Notes: a model not told the origin generated them from the letters alone. Counted from the first letter of the stretch, positions 8,320 through 18,264 are shown. The stretch is DNA of 64,000 nt from Novosphingobium percolationis (GCF_020179425.1 NZ_JAILYM010000002.1:744001-808000); one strand, 5' to 3'. Program-made: numbers and translations.

Positions 8320-9636
8320 TCAATCGAATTCCCAGGCGCGTTCGCCGTGGCTGGTGATGTCGAGGCCTTCGCGCTCTTCGTCTTCGGTCACGCGCATCGG
8401 GATCACCATCGAGACCATCAGCGAGGCAATCACGGTGGCGACCGCGCTCCACGCCGCGACAATGCCGACGCCCGCGAACTGGGCGACGAACTGGCGGGTC
8501 ATGGTCATGCCCTCGGCATAGCCGGTGCCGCCGAGCGCGGGCGAGAGGAACGCGGCGAGCAGGATAGAGCCGGTGATTCCGCCCATGCCGTGCACGGCGA
8601 AGACGTCGAGCGAATCATCGACGTGCAGCTTGAACTTCACCAGCAGGATCATCGGGTAGCAGATCGCCACGGCGGCAAGGCCGAACAGGATCGCCGCGCC
8701 CGGCGCGATGAAGCCAGCCGCGGGCGTGACGGTGGCAAGGCCCGCGACCGCGCCGGTGGCAAAGCCGATCGAGGTCGGCTTGCCCACGGCGAAGCGTTCG
8801 ACGAGGATCCACGCCAGCGCGGCGGTGCAGGCGGCGAGGTGGGTGTTGATGATCGCGGCGGCGGCATCATCGTTGGCGGCGAGCGCCGAGCCGCCGTTGA
8901 AGCCGAACCAGCCGACCCACAGCAGGGCGGCACCCGCCATGGTGAGGGCGGGGCTGTGCGGCAGCATCAGCGTCTTGGGAAAGCCCGCGCGCTTGCCCAG
9001 TAGCAGCGCGACGACGAGGGCGGAGACGCCCGCCGTGGTGTGGACGACGATACCGCCCGCGAAATCGAGCGTGCCGAGCCGGGTCGAGAGCCAGCCGCCG
9101 CCCCAGATCCAGTGGGCGGCAGGCGCATAGACGATCAGGCTCCACAGCGCGGTAAAGCCGATCACCCAGCCGAAGCGCGCGCGATCGACCCATGCGCCGA
9201 CCATCAGCGCCGGGGTGATCAGGGCGAAGGCCATCTGGAACAGCGCGAAGGCGCTTTCGGGAATGTCGGTGTTCGCGCGCACGTTGCCGAGGTGCATCAG
9301 CATCCACGCGTTGCCGCTGCCCAGCCAGCCATTGGTCACATCGCCGAAGGCGAGCGTGTAGCCGCAGACGATCCAGATCAGCGACGCCACCGCCGCAATC
9401 GCGCCGGTCTGCACCATGACGGCGAGGAAGCCCTTGGTGCGTACCAGACCGCCGTAGAACAGCGTCAGCCCGGGGGCGGTCATCATCAGCACGAAGGCCG
9501 AGGAGACGAGGATCCACGCGGTATCGCCGCTGTCTGCCACATCGACGTTGCTGGTAAGGCCTGCATCCTGCGCATGGGCCAGGACGGGCACGGCGAGCGA
9601 AGCGGCAGCGATGGCGGCCGCCAGAACCTTGCGCAT
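8320..9636 (-). CDS. amtB: Ammonium transporter AmtB
   Basis: Amt/Mep/Rh-family trimeric channel of the inner membrane that conducts ammonium. A cleavable-looking N-terminal leader (MRKVLAAAIAAASLAVPVLA) is followed by hydrophobic segments expected for the 11-helix fold. Family signatures are MTAPGLTLFYGGLVRTKG, the DFAGGIVVHTTAGVSALV segment with the first pore histidine region, and DVFAVHGMGGITGSI with the second. 438 residues is normal. No glnK (PII) gene is adjacent, which is unusual because amtB is often paired with it. The start at 9636 gives the signal peptide; an ORF extension upstream is not needed. The hydroxyacid dehydrogenase gene lies 137 bases upstream on the same strand. Confidence 0.94.
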   Translation of the reverse strand: MRKVLAAAIAAASLAVPVLAHAQDAGLTSNVDVADSGDTAWILVSSAFVLMMTAPGLTLFYGGLVRTKGFLAVMVQTGAIAAVASLIWIVCGYTLAFGDVTNGWLGSGNAWMLMHLGNVRANTDIPESAFALFQMAFALITPALMVGAWVDRARFGWVIGFTALWSLIVYAPAAHWIWGGGWLSTRLGTLDFAGGIVVHTTAGVSALVVALLLGKRAGFPKTLMLPHSPALTMAGAALLWVGWFGFNGGSALAANDDAAAAIINTHLAACTAALAWILVERFAVGKPTSIGFATGAVAGLATVTPAAGFIAPGAAILFGLAAVAICYPMILLVKFKLHVDDSLDVFAVHGMGGITGSILLAAFLSPALGGTGYAEGMTMTRQFVAQFAGVGIVAAWSAVATVIASLMVSMVIPMRVTEDEEREGLDITSHGERAWEFD

Positions 9637-9773
9637 GATGAGACAACTCTCCCTTGGGTCGCCCGTGCGTGCGGCACGGGCGATGATCCCCCAAAGGCGC
9701 GCTCTAGGCAACGAAATGCCGTGTCGCAAGCATCAGGCGAACGATTGTTGTGCGCTGCCGCCCGGCACGCCGA

Positions 9774-10802
9774 TCAGGCCCAGCCTTCGAGCACTTGGTC
9801 GGGCGGGCGGTGGCCATCCGCCCAGAAGCGCACGTTGGCGATGACCTTGTCGCCCGAGGCGAGGCGGCCTTCGAAAGTGGCGCTGCCCATGTGCGGCAGG
9901 ATCGCCACGTTGTGGTGCGACAGCAGGCGGGGATCGACCGAGGGCTCGTGTTCGAACACATCGAGCCCGGCGCCGCCGATGCGGCCTTCGACGAGCGCGG
10001 CGATCAGCGCCTCCTCCTCGATCAGCTGGCCGCGCGCGGTGTTGATGATGGTGGCGTGGGGCTTCATCAGCGCGATGCGGCGGGCGTCGATGATATGGCG
10101 GGTTTCTGGGCTGGCGGGGCAGTGCAGGCTGAGCACGTCCGACTGCGCGACCAGCGCATCGAGATCGGGCTCCCACGTGACGCCGAAGATCGTTTCGAGC
10201 GATTCGGGCAGGCGATGGCGGTTGTGGTAAACGACCGAGAGGCCGAAAGCGCGCGCGCGGTGGGCAACGGCCTGGCCGATCCGGCCCATGCCGACGATGC
10301 CCAGCACCTTGCCGCCGATGCGGTGGCCGAGGAGCGTGGAGGGAGCCCAGCCCTCCCAGTTGCCCGCCCGCAGCACGCGCCCGCCGTGGTTGAGGCGGCG
10401 CGTGACCGAGATGATCAGCGCCATGGTCATGTCGGCGGTATCGTCGGTGAACACGCCCGGCGTGTTGGTGACGGGGATTTTCCGCGCGCGGGCTGCGGCA
10501 AGGTCGATATGCTCGGTGCCTGCGCCGAAATTGGCGATGAGGCCGAATTGCGGCCCGGCGGCGGCGATCAGGTCCGCGTCGATCGCGTCGGTGACGGTCG
10601 GCACCAGCGCGTGCGCCCATTGCAGGGCCTCGGCCAGTTGCGCGCGCGTCAGCGGCAGGTCCGCCCCGTTGAGGCGGACATCGAACAGCTCTGCCATGCG
10701 CGCCTCGGTTTCGGGCAGCAGGCGGCGCGTGACGAAGACGCGGGGCTTGCCCTCGACGCGGCGGGCAGGGCGGTAGTCGGCGGAAGTGGCGTGCTGGCTC
10801 AT
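9774..10802 (-). CDS. D-isomer-specific 2-hydroxyacid dehydrogenase (glyoxylate/hydroxypyruvate reductase type)
   Basis: NAD(P)-dependent reductase of the D-2-hydroxyacid dehydrogenase family. The Rossmann motif is GIVGMGRIGQAVA. Substrate and catalytic motifs follow: NTPGVFTDDTADMT near the first domain crossover, INTARGQLIEEEAL with the catalytic arginine, and LPHMGSAT with the catalytic histidine. The 342-residue length and the NFGAGTEHIDL segment fit GyaR/GhrB-like glyoxylate reductases best. The exact substrate is not resolved. Confidence 0.88.
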   Translation of the reverse strand: MSQHATSADYRPARRVEGKPRVFVTRRLLPETEARMAELFDVRLNGADLPLTRAQLAEALQWAHALVPTVTDAIDADLIAAAGPQFGLIANFGAGTEHIDLAAARARKIPVTNTPGVFTDDTADMTMALIISVTRRLNHGGRVLRAGNWEGWAPSTLLGHRIGGKVLGIVGMGRIGQAVAHRARAFGLSVVYHNRHRLPESLETIFGVTWEPDLDALVAQSDVLSLHCPASPETRHIIDARRIALMKPHATIINTARGQLIEEEALIAALVEGRIGGAGLDVFEHEPSVDPRLLSHHNVAILPHMGSATFEGRLASGDKVIANVRFWADGHRPPDQVLEGWA

Positions 10803-10923
10803 CGTGGGTCCATCGCTAGGCTGCTTGGCGAGCGGCGGTCAAGCGGTGACGGTTGCGGTTGCAGGCCATTGTCATATCGGACAAGCGGTGTATCGGACGG
10901 GTTTGCAAGGAGACTTCACAACC

Positions 10924-11409
10924 GTGCCTAAGCTCAGGGCCCTGCTGCCGCTTGTGCTGGGGTTGTCGCTGTCCTTCACGGCAGCGAGCGCGCCCGCCCA
11001 TGCCGAAGACGATGACGGCGTGCCCTACTGGGTGTCGCTGCGCAAACAGCCCGCGAATCTGCGCGTGGGGCCGGGGCGCGAATACCGTATCAGCTGGGTC
11101 TATGTGCGGCAGGGCCTGCCGATGCGGGTGCTGCGCGTGATGGGCGGCTGGCGCCTGGTCGAAGATCCCGATGGCGCGCGCGGCTGGATGCTGGCGCAGT
11201 TCCTGACGCGCACCCACACCGGGATGGTGAAGGGCGGAGAGGCCGCGATTCGCGAGAGCAAGGACGGATCGGGCAAGCTGTTGTGGCGCGCCGCGCCGGG
11301 GGTTGTCGCGAAGATCGACGATTGCGAGGACGGCTGGTGCAAGGCCGACATCGACGGGCGCAAGGGCTTCATCGAGGCGGAAAAGGTGTGGGGCGCGGGC
11401 GCGCCCTGA
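10924..11409 (+). CDS. Exported bacterial SH3-domain protein
   Basis: 161-residue protein with a Sec-type leader (about residues 1-27, ending PAHA). Two SH3b-like repeats follow: the first around LRKQPANLRVGPGREYRISW and RVMGGWRLVEDPDGARGWM, the second around WRAAPGVVAKIDDCEDGWCK and IDGRKGFIEAEKVWG. Such proteins bind peptidoglycan or act in envelope homeostasis; the role here is unknown. The GTG start at 10924 is supported by AAGGAG at 10907-10912 and by the signal peptide. It is divergent from the hydroxyacid dehydrogenase gene. Confidence 0.78.
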   Translation: MPKLRALLPLVLGLSLSFTAASAPAHAEDDDGVPYWVSLRKQPANLRVGPGREYRISWVYVRQGLPMRVLRVMGGWRLVEDPDGARGWMLAQFLTRTHTGMVKGGEAAIRESKDGSGKLLWRAAPGVVAKIDDCEDGWCKADIDGRKGFIEAEKVWGAGAP

Positions 11410-11448
11410 GGCAAGCTTAAGCGGCGCTGTCGCGCGCCCACCCCCCGA

Positions 11449-11470
11449 CCCCTCCCGCGAGCGGGAGGGG
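11449..11470. terminator. Bidirectional hairpin between convergent genes
   Basis: A perfect 10-bp stem CCCCTCCCGC / GCGGGAGGGG with a GA loop lies between the SH3 gene and the convergent thiolase gene. There is no T tract. It may be a terminator shared by both strands or a dispersed intergenic palindrome. Confidence 0.5.
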
Positions 11471-11483
11471 AGAGGTTAGACCG

Positions 11484-12677
11484 TCAGACCAGTTCGATGG
11501 CGATGGCGGTGGCTTCGCCGCCGCCGATGCACAGGCTGGCCACGCCCTTGGTGAGGCCCTTGTGCTTCAGTGCGCCGATCAGCGTGGTGATGATGCGCGC
11601 GCCCGAGGCGCCGAGCGGGTGGCCGAGCGCGGTGGCGCCGCCGTGGACGTTGATCTTTTCGCGTCCGATTCCAAGATCATGCATCGCGAACATGGCAACG
11701 CACGCGAAGGCTTCGTTGACTTCGAACAGGTCGACGTCGGCGACGGTCCAGCCTGCCTTGGCCAGCACCTTCTGGATCGCATCGACCGGGGCGGTGGTGA
11801 ACTTGGCCGGTTCCTGCGCGTGGGCGTCGATGGCGACGACCCGGGCGACGGGGGCGAGGCCCTTTTCCGCAGCGAGGCTGGCGCGCGTCAGGACGAGCGC
11901 GGCGGCGCCGTCGGAGATCGACGAGGACGAGGCGGCGGTGATGGTGCCGTCCTTGCCGAAGGCGGGCTTGAGGGTGGGGATCTTGTCCGGGCGGCCCTTG
12001 CCGGGCTGTTCGTCGGTATCGACGACGACTTCGCCGCTGCGGGTCTTGACCGTGACGGGCACGACTTCGCTGGCAAAGCCGCCGTTGGCGATGGCCGCCT
12101 GCGCGCGGGCGAGCGATTCGATCGCGTATTCGTCCTGCACTTCGCGGGTGAGCTGGTATTCGTCCGCCGTCGCCTGCGCGAAGGTGCCCATCGCGCCGCC
12201 CTGGTAGGCGTCTTCGAGCCCGTCGAGGAACATGTGGTCATAAGCGGTGTCGTGGCCGATGCGCGCGCCCGAGCGGTGCTTCTTGAGCAGGTACGGCGCG
12301 TTGGTCATCGATTCCATGCCGCCCGCGACGATTACGTCGGCACTGCCGCTGGCGATGGCTTCGGCCGCCATCATCACGGTCATCATGCCCGAGCCGCAGA
12401 CCTTGTTGACGGTGGTGGCTTCGACCGACGTGGGCAGGCCCGCCTTGATCGCGGCCTGGCGCGCGGGGGCCTGGCCGAGCCCGGCAGGCAACACGCAGCC
12501 CATGTAGATGCGCTCGATATCATCGGTGGCGACGCCGGCGCGCTCGACCGCCGCCTTGACTGCGGTGGCGCCGAGATCGGTGGCCGACACATCGGCGAGA
12601 ACGCCCTGCATCCCGCCCATCGGCGTGCGCGCATAGGAGAGGATGACGACCGGGTCGGCGGCGGAGAACTGGGCCAT
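11484..12677 (-). CDS. Acetyl-CoA C-acetyltransferase (thiolase)
   Basis: Biosynthetic-type thiolase that condenses or cleaves acetoacetyl-CoA. The acyl-accepting cysteine is in NKVCGSGMM. The catalytic histidine is in GGATALGHPLGASG, and the second cysteine is in LCIGGGEATA. At 397 residues it has the canonical length of PhaA/AtoB enzymes. No phaB or phaC lies nearby, so its pathway (polyhydroxybutyrate, ketone body or fatty acid metabolism) is not settled by context. Confidence 0.93.
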   Translation of the reverse strand: MAQFSAADPVVILSYARTPMGGMQGVLADVSATDLGATAVKAAVERAGVATDDIERIYMGCVLPAGLGQAPARQAAIKAGLPTSVEATTVNKVCGSGMMTVMMAAEAIASGSADVIVAGGMESMTNAPYLLKKHRSGARIGHDTAYDHMFLDGLEDAYQGGAMGTFAQATADEYQLTREVQDEYAIESLARAQAAIANGGFASEVVPVTVKTRSGEVVVDTDEQPGKGRPDKIPTLKPAFGKDGTITAASSSSISDGAAALVLTRASLAAEKGLAPVARVVAIDAHAQEPAKFTTAPVDAIQKVLAKAGWTVADVDLFEVNEAFACVAMFAMHDLGIGREKINVHGGATALGHPLGASGARIITTLIGALKHKGLTKGVASLCIGGGEATAIAIELV

Positions 12678-12807
12678 GGCGCGGGTTCCTTGCTGTGCTA
12701 GGACATACGGCCGGGAGGCCGATTGTTCGCCGATCTAATGGTGCGGCGCAACAATTGCAAATGACAGGTGTCCGTCGTCAGGCGGGGGCAAAGCAGGGGC
12801 GGGAGCA

Positions 12808-13599
12808 GTGATCGCAGGGCTGGAGCAGACAGGCGGGCAGGGCGCAGGCGTGCTGCTGGCGGGGGCTGGCGTGCTGGGCGCGATCGTCGGTAGTTTTCTC
12901 GGCGCGACGCTGGAGCGCCTGCCTGCCGGACGCTCGGTGGTGACGGGGCGGTCGGCCTGCGATTCCTGCGGCACGGCGCTGACCGTCATCGAACTGGTGC
13001 CGGTGCTGTCGTGGCTGGTGCAGCGGGGCAAGTGTCGCACCTGCGGATCGCCCATCGGCTGGTGGCAGATGGCGGCGGAACTGGGGGCGGCGGGAATTGC
13101 CATGGCCTCGGTGCTGCTTGCGCCGCCGGGCACGGTGCTGGCGGCGATGGTCTTCGGTTGGCAACTGCTGCTGCTGGCGCTGCTCGATGCGCGGCACTTG
13201 TGGCTGCCGCGCGTGCTGACGGGCGCTCTGGCGGCGAGCGGGCTGGCGGTGGCGGGGGCGCGGGCGTTTGCCTTGCAGGATGGAGCGCCCTTGCTGAATG
13301 CGCTGGCGGGGGGCGGGCTGGGCTTTGCGCTGCTGTGGCTGGTGGCGACGCTCTATCGTCGCACGCGCGGGCGCGAGGGCATGGGCGGGGGCGACCCGCC
13401 GCTGCTGGGCGCGATCGGGCTGTGGCTGGGGCCGCTGGGCGTGGTGCACACGGTGCTGGGCGGTAGCCTCGTCGGCCTCGCGGCGGCGCTTGCGCTTTTT
13501 CTGGCTGGGCGTAAACTATCTGGTGATAGCGTCCTGCCGCTCGGAACCTGCCTCGCCATCGCGGCCTGGCCCTTGTTCCTGTGGGCGGGGGGCGTCTGA
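12808..13599 (+). CDS. Prepilin leader peptidase / N-methyltransferase (A24 family)
   Basis: Integral membrane aspartic peptidase that processes type IV pilin or type II secretion pseudopilin leaders. The N-terminal domain has the two zinc-type CxxC pairs (CDSCG and CRTCG) typical of bifunctional PilD. The two catalytic aspartates are in LLALLDARHLWLP and GMGGGDPPLLGAIG; the usual GxGDxK motif reads GGGDPP. Six or more hydrophobic segments are visible in 263 residues. It starts with GTG. No pilus or secretion genes are adjacent, so it probably serves a system encoded elsewhere. Confidence 0.87.
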   Translation: MIAGLEQTGGQGAGVLLAGAGVLGAIVGSFLGATLERLPAGRSVVTGRSACDSCGTALTVIELVPVLSWLVQRGKCRTCGSPIGWWQMAAELGAAGIAMASVLLAPPGTVLAAMVFGWQLLLLALLDARHLWLPRVLTGALAASGLAVAGARAFALQDGAPLLNALAGGGLGFALLWLVATLYRRTRGREGMGGGDPPLLGAIGLWLGPLGVVHTVLGGSLVGLAAALALFLAGRKLSGDSVLPLGTCLAIAAWPLFLWAGGV

Positions 13600-13624
13600 C
13601 AACGAGATAGAGGGGAGCTAGGAC

Positions 13625-15055
13625 ATGGACGTGACGGGCAAGCAGCCGATGCTCGATCTGCTGGAGCGCCAGCGCAAGGCCTTCACCGCCGCGCGGCCAG
13701 AGCCGTTGAGCGTGCGGAACGACCGGCTGGAGCGCTGCTTTGCCATGATGAAGGATCACGGCGAGGCCTTTGCCCGCGCGATGAGCGAGGACTTCGGCCA
13801 TCGCAGCCACGAACAGTCGATGATGACCGATATCATGCCGTCGGTCAGCCTGCTGCGGTACTGCCAGAAGAACCTCAAGAAGTGGGCGAAACCCGAAAAG
13901 CGGCACGTCAACTTTCCTCTGAACCTGCTGGGGGCCAAGGCCGAGGTGCGGTATGAGCCGAAGGGCGTGATCGGCATCGTCGCGCCGTGGAACTTCCCGG
14001 TGCAGCTGACGATGGGGCCGCTGATCCAGAGCTTTGCGGCGGGCAACCGCGCGATGATCAAGCCCTCGGAGTTCACCGAGCAGACTTCGGAATTGATGGC
14101 AGAACTGTTCCCCAAGTACTTCTCGGACGAGGAAGTTTCCGTGGTGCTGGGCGGGGCGGACGTGGCGCAGGCGTTCTGCTCGCTGCCGTTCGACCACCTG
14201 CTGTTCACAGGTGCGACGAATATCGGCAAGCACGTGCTGCACGCGGCGGCGGACAATCTGGTGCCGGTGACGCTGGAACTGGGCGGCAAGAGCCCGACGA
14301 TCGTTTCGCGCAGCGCCGACCTGAAGCGGGCGGCCGAACGCATCGCGCTGGGCAAGATGATGAATGCCGGCCAGATCTGCCTTGCGCCCGACTACATGCT
14401 GGTGCCCGAGGAACTGGAGGCACGCGCGATCGACGCGGTGCGCGATGGCGTCTCGGCAATGTATCCGTCGCTGCTCGCCAACGACGATTATACTTCGGTG
14501 ATCAATGCGCGGCACCGCCAGCGGTTGCAGGGGCTGATCGACGATGCGCTGGACAAGGGGGCAGAGGCCGTGGTCGTCAACCCGGCGAACGAGGACTTTG
14601 CCAGCACCAATGGCAACAAGATGCCGCTGACGATCCTGCGCGGCGTGAACGACCAGATGCGGGTCATGCAGGAGGAGATCTTCGGCCCGGTGCTGCCGGT
14701 GAAGACCTATCGCGGGATCGGCGAGGCGATCGATTACATCAACGACCACGACCGCCCGCTGGGGCTCTACTACTTCGGCGAGGACGAGGGCGAGCGCGAA
14801 CAGGTGCTGACGCGCACGATCTCGGGCGGGGTGACCGTCAACGACGTGATCTTCCACGTTTCGGCCGACGACCTGCCGTTCGGCGGGGTGGGGCCTTCGG
14901 GCATGGGCAGCTACCACGGGGTGGAGGGCTTCCGCACGTTCAGCCACGGGCGCTCGGTGTATCGTCAGCCGAAGATCGATCTTGCCAAGCTGGCGGGCCT
15001 GAAGCCGCCCTATGGCGCGGCGACGCAGCGCACCTTGAAGATGCAGATGAAGTAG
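13625..15055 (+). CDS. calB: Coniferyl aldehyde dehydrogenase
   Basis: NAD(P)-dependent aldehyde dehydrogenase of the coniferyl aldehyde dehydrogenase subgroup, oxidising aromatic aldehydes to acids. Catalytic residues are the glutamate in LELGGKSP and the cysteine in NAGQICLAPDY. Cofactor region signatures IGIVAPWNFP and FTGATNIGK are present. The long N-terminal acyl helix region and 476-residue length match this subgroup. A strong terminator follows. The symbol calB is a family-level assignment; coniferyl aldehyde itself as the substrate is inferred. Confidence 0.82.
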   Translation: MDVTGKQPMLDLLERQRKAFTAARPEPLSVRNDRLERCFAMMKDHGEAFARAMSEDFGHRSHEQSMMTDIMPSVSLLRYCQKNLKKWAKPEKRHVNFPLNLLGAKAEVRYEPKGVIGIVAPWNFPVQLTMGPLIQSFAAGNRAMIKPSEFTEQTSELMAELFPKYFSDEEVSVVLGGADVAQAFCSLPFDHLLFTGATNIGKHVLHAAADNLVPVTLELGGKSPTIVSRSADLKRAAERIALGKMMNAGQICLAPDYMLVPEELEARAIDAVRDGVSAMYPSLLANDDYTSVINARHRQRLQGLIDDALDKGAEAVVVNPANEDFASTNGNKMPLTILRGVNDQMRVMQEEIFGPVLPVKTYRGIGEAIDYINDHDRPLGLYYFGEDEGEREQVLTRTISGGVTVNDVIFHVSADDLPFGGVGPSGMGSYHGVEGFRTFSHGRSVYRQPKIDLAKLAGLKPPYGAATQRTLKMQMK

Positions 15056-15077
15056 CACGATATCCGATGGGTTCGCG

Positions 15078-15111
15078 AAAGGCCGTTGCCCCGGCGGGCA
15101 GCGGCCTTTTT
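15078..15111 (+). terminator. Strong rho-independent terminator after the aldehyde dehydrogenase gene
   Basis: A 13-bp stem (15078-15090 with 15097-15109, one G-T wobble) with a 6-base loop runs into TTTTT. It insulates the nuo operon that starts 134 bases downstream. Confidence 0.85.
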
Positions 15112-15244
15112 CGTGTGGAGCATTGGTTAAAAGGCTGCGGGTTTGAGCGCATATTGCGGCGCACCCCACTTGCGCGTGCCTCACGGCGGGACTAGGGCGC
15201 GGTCCAAACAATTGCCCTGAACACCTGCAACGCGAGTCAGGCCC

Positions 15245-15631
15245 TTGGTCGATCAAACCGCCCTTCTGGCACAATACCTTCCGATCCTGATTTTCCTCGG
15301 GATCGCGCTCGCCCTTTCGGCGGCTTTCGTGTTCCTGCCGATGGGCGTTGCCCGGCTGACCGGGGCGCACAATCCGAACGCCGAAAAGCTGTCGGAATAC
15401 GAGTGCGGCTTCCCCGCGTTCGAAGACCCGCGCAGCCAGTTCGACGTGCGCTTCTACCTCGTCGCGATCCTGTTCATCATCTTCGATCTCGAAGCCGCGT
15501 TCCTGTTCCCCTGGGCCGTCAGCCTGAAGCAGACCGGCTGGGCCGGGTGGCTGACGATGATGGTGTTCCTGGGCGAACTGGTGATCGGCTACATCTACGC
15601 CTGGAAGAAGGGCGCGCTGGACTGGGAATGA
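15245..15631 (+). CDS. nuoA: NADH-quinone oxidoreductase subunit A
   Basis: Small membrane subunit of respiratory complex I at the joint between peripheral and membrane arms. Three hydrophobic segments are visible, with the conserved EYECGFPAF loop and [11 protein letters not shown]. The frame has no ATG near its N-terminus; TTG at 15245 gives the expected length of 128 residues, so an unusual TTG start is proposed. It is the first gene of the nuo operon; its stop overlaps the nuoB start (ATGA). Confidence 0.92.
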   Translation: MVDQTALLAQYLPILIFLGIALALSAAFVFLPMGVARLTGAHNPNAEKLSEYECGFPAFEDPRSQFDVRFYLVAILFIIFDLEAAFLFPWAVSLKQTGWAGWLTMMVFLGELVIGYIYAWKKGALDWE

Positions 15632-16185
15632 GCAACATGGCCACTTCTTCTTCGCTCGTCACCGCCAACCCGGGTGCCGTCACGGCGCCGGACCAGGCGT
15701 TTTTCGACAGCCTCAATGCCGAGGTCAACGACAAGGGCTTCCTCGTCACCTCGACCGAGGAACTTTTCCAGTGGGCCCGCACCGGCTCGCTGTGGTGGAT
15801 GACCTTCGGCCTTGCCTGCTGCGCGGTCGAAATGATCCACGTGAACATGCCGCGCTATGACATGGAGCGCTTCGGCGTCGCACCGCGCGCCTCTCCGCGC
15901 CAGTCGGACGTGATGATCGTGGCCGGCACGCTGTGCAACAAGATGGCCCCGGCGCTGCGCAAGGTCTACGACCAGATGTCGGACCCTAAGTACGTGATCT
16001 CTATGGGTAGCTGCGCCAACGGCGGCGGCTATTACCACTACAGCTACTCGGTGGTGCGCGGCTGCGATCGCATCGTGCCCGTGGACATCTATGTCCCCGG
16101 TTGCCCGCCGACCGCCGAGGCGCTGCTCTATGGCGTGATGCAGTTGCAGCGGAAGATCCGCCGCGCCGGCACGCTGGAACGCTGA
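15628..16185 (+). CDS. nuoB: NADH-quinone oxidoreductase subunit B
   Basis: Peripheral-arm subunit that carries the terminal iron-sulfur cluster N2 next to the quinone pocket. Cluster ligands are visible as [19 protein letters not shown] and the VPGCPPT segment. ATG 15628 overlaps the nuoA stop, which fixes the start; the open frame upstream is a shadow of nuoA. 185 residues is normal for the family. Confidence 0.96.
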   Translation: MSNMATSSSLVTANPGAVTAPDQAFFDSLNAEVNDKGFLVTSTEELFQWARTGSLWWMTFGLACCAVEMIHVNMPRYDMERFGVAPRASPRQSDVMIVAGTLCNKMAPALRKVYDQMSDPKYVISMGSCANGGGYYHYSYSVVRGCDRIVPVDIYVPGCPPTAEALLYGVMQLQRKIRRAGTLER

Positions 16186-16198
16186 GGGAGGCACGGCC

Positions 16199-17056
16199 AT
16201 GGCAGTTCTTCACTCCGCCCCGCGCTATGCCTCGTTCGAAGGCGTGCTCGATGAAGTGGTCTCCGCGCTGGGTGACAAGGTCGTCGCCGCGCGCGAGGAA
16301 CACGGCGAGATCGTGATCAACGTCGCGCGCGAGGGCATCGCCGATGCGCTGCGCACGCTTCGCGACGAGCACCAGTTCCAGCAGCTGATGGACATCGCGG
16401 GCGCCGACTATCCGACGCGCGCGGACCGCTTCGACGTGGTCTATTGCCTGCTGTCGGTGACGCGCAACCTGCGCCTGATCATCAAGACGACCACCGACGA
16501 GGCGACTCCGGTGCCGACCGTGACCACGCTGTGGCCGAACGCCGGCTGGTACGAGCGGGAAGTCTACGACATGTATGGCGTTCTGTTTGCCGGCAACACC
16601 GACCTGCGCCGCATCCTGACCGACTACGGCTTCGAAGGGCACCCGTTCCGCAAGGACTTCCCGCTGACCGGCTATGTCGAGCTGCGCTATTCCGAGGAAG
16701 ACAAGCGCGTGGTCTACGAGCCGGTCGAGCTTGCGCAGGACTTGCGCCAGTTCGACTTCATGAGCCCGTGGGAAGGCGCGGATTACGTGCTGCCGGGCGA
16801 TGAGAAGGCGGTTCCGCCGTCGCCCGCGCCTGCGCCGGTCGCAGCCGCGCCCGTCACGGGCGGCGCGCCGAAGGTCGATACGCCCAAGACCACTGATACG
16901 CCCGCCCAGACCGGCGCGGGCGAAAAGGCGAATGCCGAGGCGGCGAAGCCCGTCGCCGAAGCGGCGGCGCCAAAGGACGGCGGCAAGGCTCCGGAAGCTC
17001 CGGCCCCGACCGAGAGCCGCCCCGGTGCCGATAAGGCCGATGGAGGCAAGGCATGA
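16199..17056 (+). CDS. nuoC: NADH-quinone oxidoreductase subunit C with a long Ala/Pro/Lys-rich tail
   Basis: 30-kDa-type peripheral subunit of complex I. The conserved core ends with [30 protein letters not shown] and the [11 protein letters not shown] segment. The core covers about residues 1-200, the usual full length. Residues about 201-285 form a low-complexity tail rich in Ala, Pro, Lys and Glu (for example [12 protein letters not shown]). Translation continues without a break to an ATGA overlap with nuoD, so the tail is probably real. Confidence 0.95.
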   Translation: MAVLHSAPRYASFEGVLDEVVSALGDKVVAAREEHGEIVINVAREGIADALRTLRDEHQFQQLMDIAGADYPTRADRFDVVYCLLSVTRNLRLIIKTTTDEATPVPTVTTLWPNAGWYEREVYDMYGVLFAGNTDLRRILTDYGFEGHPFRKDFPLTGYVELRYSEEDKRVVYEPVELAQDLRQFDFMSPWEGADYVLPGDEKAVPPSPAPAPVAAAPVTGGAPKVDTPKTTDTPAQTGAGEKANAEAAKPVAEAAAPKDGGKAPEAPAPTESRPGADKADGGKA

Positions 17057-18264
17057 GCTTCGCACTCGAACAGTCGCCGACCACCGGCGACGAGGTCATC
17101 ACCAACTACACGATCAACTTCGGGCCCCAGCACCCGGCGGCGCACGGCGTGCTGCGCATGGTGATGGAGCTTGATGGCGAGATCATCGAGCGCATCGATC
17201 CGCACGTCGGCCTGCTGCATCGCGGCACCGAAAAGCTGATCGAGCACAAGACCTACCTGCAGGCGCTGCCGTACTTCGACCGGCTGGATTACTGCTCGCC
17301 GCTGGGGATGGAGCACAGCTACGTCCTTGCGATCGAGAAGCTGCTGAACCTCGAAGTTCCGCTGCGCGCCCAGTACCTGCGCGTGCTGTTCGCCGAGCTG
17401 ACCCGCATCTGCAACCACATGCTCAACATGGGGTCGCACGTCATGGACGTCGGCGCGATGACGCCGAACCTGTGGCTGTTCGAAATCCGCGAGGACTGCC
17501 TCAACTTCTTCGAACGCGCTTCGGGCGCGCGCATGCACTCGGCGTGGTTCCGCCCCGGCGGCGTGCACCAGGACGTGCCGGAAAAGCTGCTGGTCGATAT
17601 CGGCGAGTGGATCGACACGCGCCTGTTCCCGCTGTTCGAGGACGCGATGAGCCTCGTCGTCGACAACCGCATCTTCAAGCAGCGCAATGTCGACATCGCG
17701 CTGGTGAGCAAGGAAGACGCGCTGGCGTGGGGCTTCTCCGGCCCGATGATCCGCGCGGCGGGCATCCCGTGGGACTTGCGCAAGAGCCAGCCCTACGACG
17801 TCTATGACCGGATGGAGTTCGACATTCCCGTCGGCACCAATTCGGACTGCTACGACCGCTTCATGGTGCGCGTGGAAGAAGTGCGTCAGTCGGCCCGGAT
17901 CATGAAACAGTGCCTGGCGCAGATGCCGCAGGGCCCGATCATGACGACCGACCGCAAGGTCGGCCCGCCCAAGCGCGCCGAGATGAAGCAGTCGATGGAA
18001 TCGCTGATCCATCACTTCAAGCTCTACACCGAGGGCTTCCACGTTCCGGCGGGCGAAGTCTATGTCGCGACCGAAAGCCCCAAGGGCGAGTTCGGCGTCT
18101 ATCTGGTCAGCGACGGCAGCAACAAGCCGTACCGCTGCAAGATCCGCCCGACCGCGTTCTCGCACCTTCAGGCGATGGACTTCATGAGCAAGGGCCACAT
18201 GCTGCCGGATGCTACCGCCATTCTCGGCGCGATCGACGTGGTGTTCGGGGAGTGCGACCGTTGA
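17053..18264 (+). CDS. nuoD: NADH-quinone oxidoreductase subunit D
   Basis: 49-kDa quinone-site subunit related to the large subunit of NiFe hydrogenases. Signatures are [14 protein letters not shown] near the N-terminus, [12 protein letters not shown]-like [13 protein letters not shown], and the C-terminal [18 protein letters not shown] with the acidic end ECDR. 403 residues is normal. It overlaps nuoC by four bases (ATGA), and its stop overlaps the start of the next small gene. Confidence 0.97.
   Translation: MSFALEQSPTTGDEVITNYTINFGPQHPAAHGVLRMVMELDGEIIERIDPHVGLLHRGTEKLIEHKTYLQALPYFDRLDYCSPLGMEHSYVLAIEKLLNLEVPLRAQYLRVLFAELTRICNHMLNMGSHVMDVGAMTPNLWLFEIREDCLNFFERASGARMHSAWFRPGGVHQDVPEKLLVDIGEWIDTRLFPLFEDAMSLVVDNRIFKQRNVDIALVSKEDALAWGFSGPMIRAAGIPWDLRKSQPYDVYDRMEFDIPVGTNSDCYDRFMVRVEEVRQSARIMKQCLAQMPQGPIMTTDRKVGPPKRAEMKQSMESLIHHFKLYTEGFHVPAGEVYVATESPKGEFGVYLVSDGSNKPYRCKIRPTAFSHLQAMDFMSKGHMLPDATAILGAIDVVFGECDR

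Noticed and set aside
12986-15370. 794-residue minus-strand open frame spanning two plus-strand genes
   Set aside because: It crosses the prepilin peptidase and aldehyde dehydrogenase genes and a terminator, which no real gene would.
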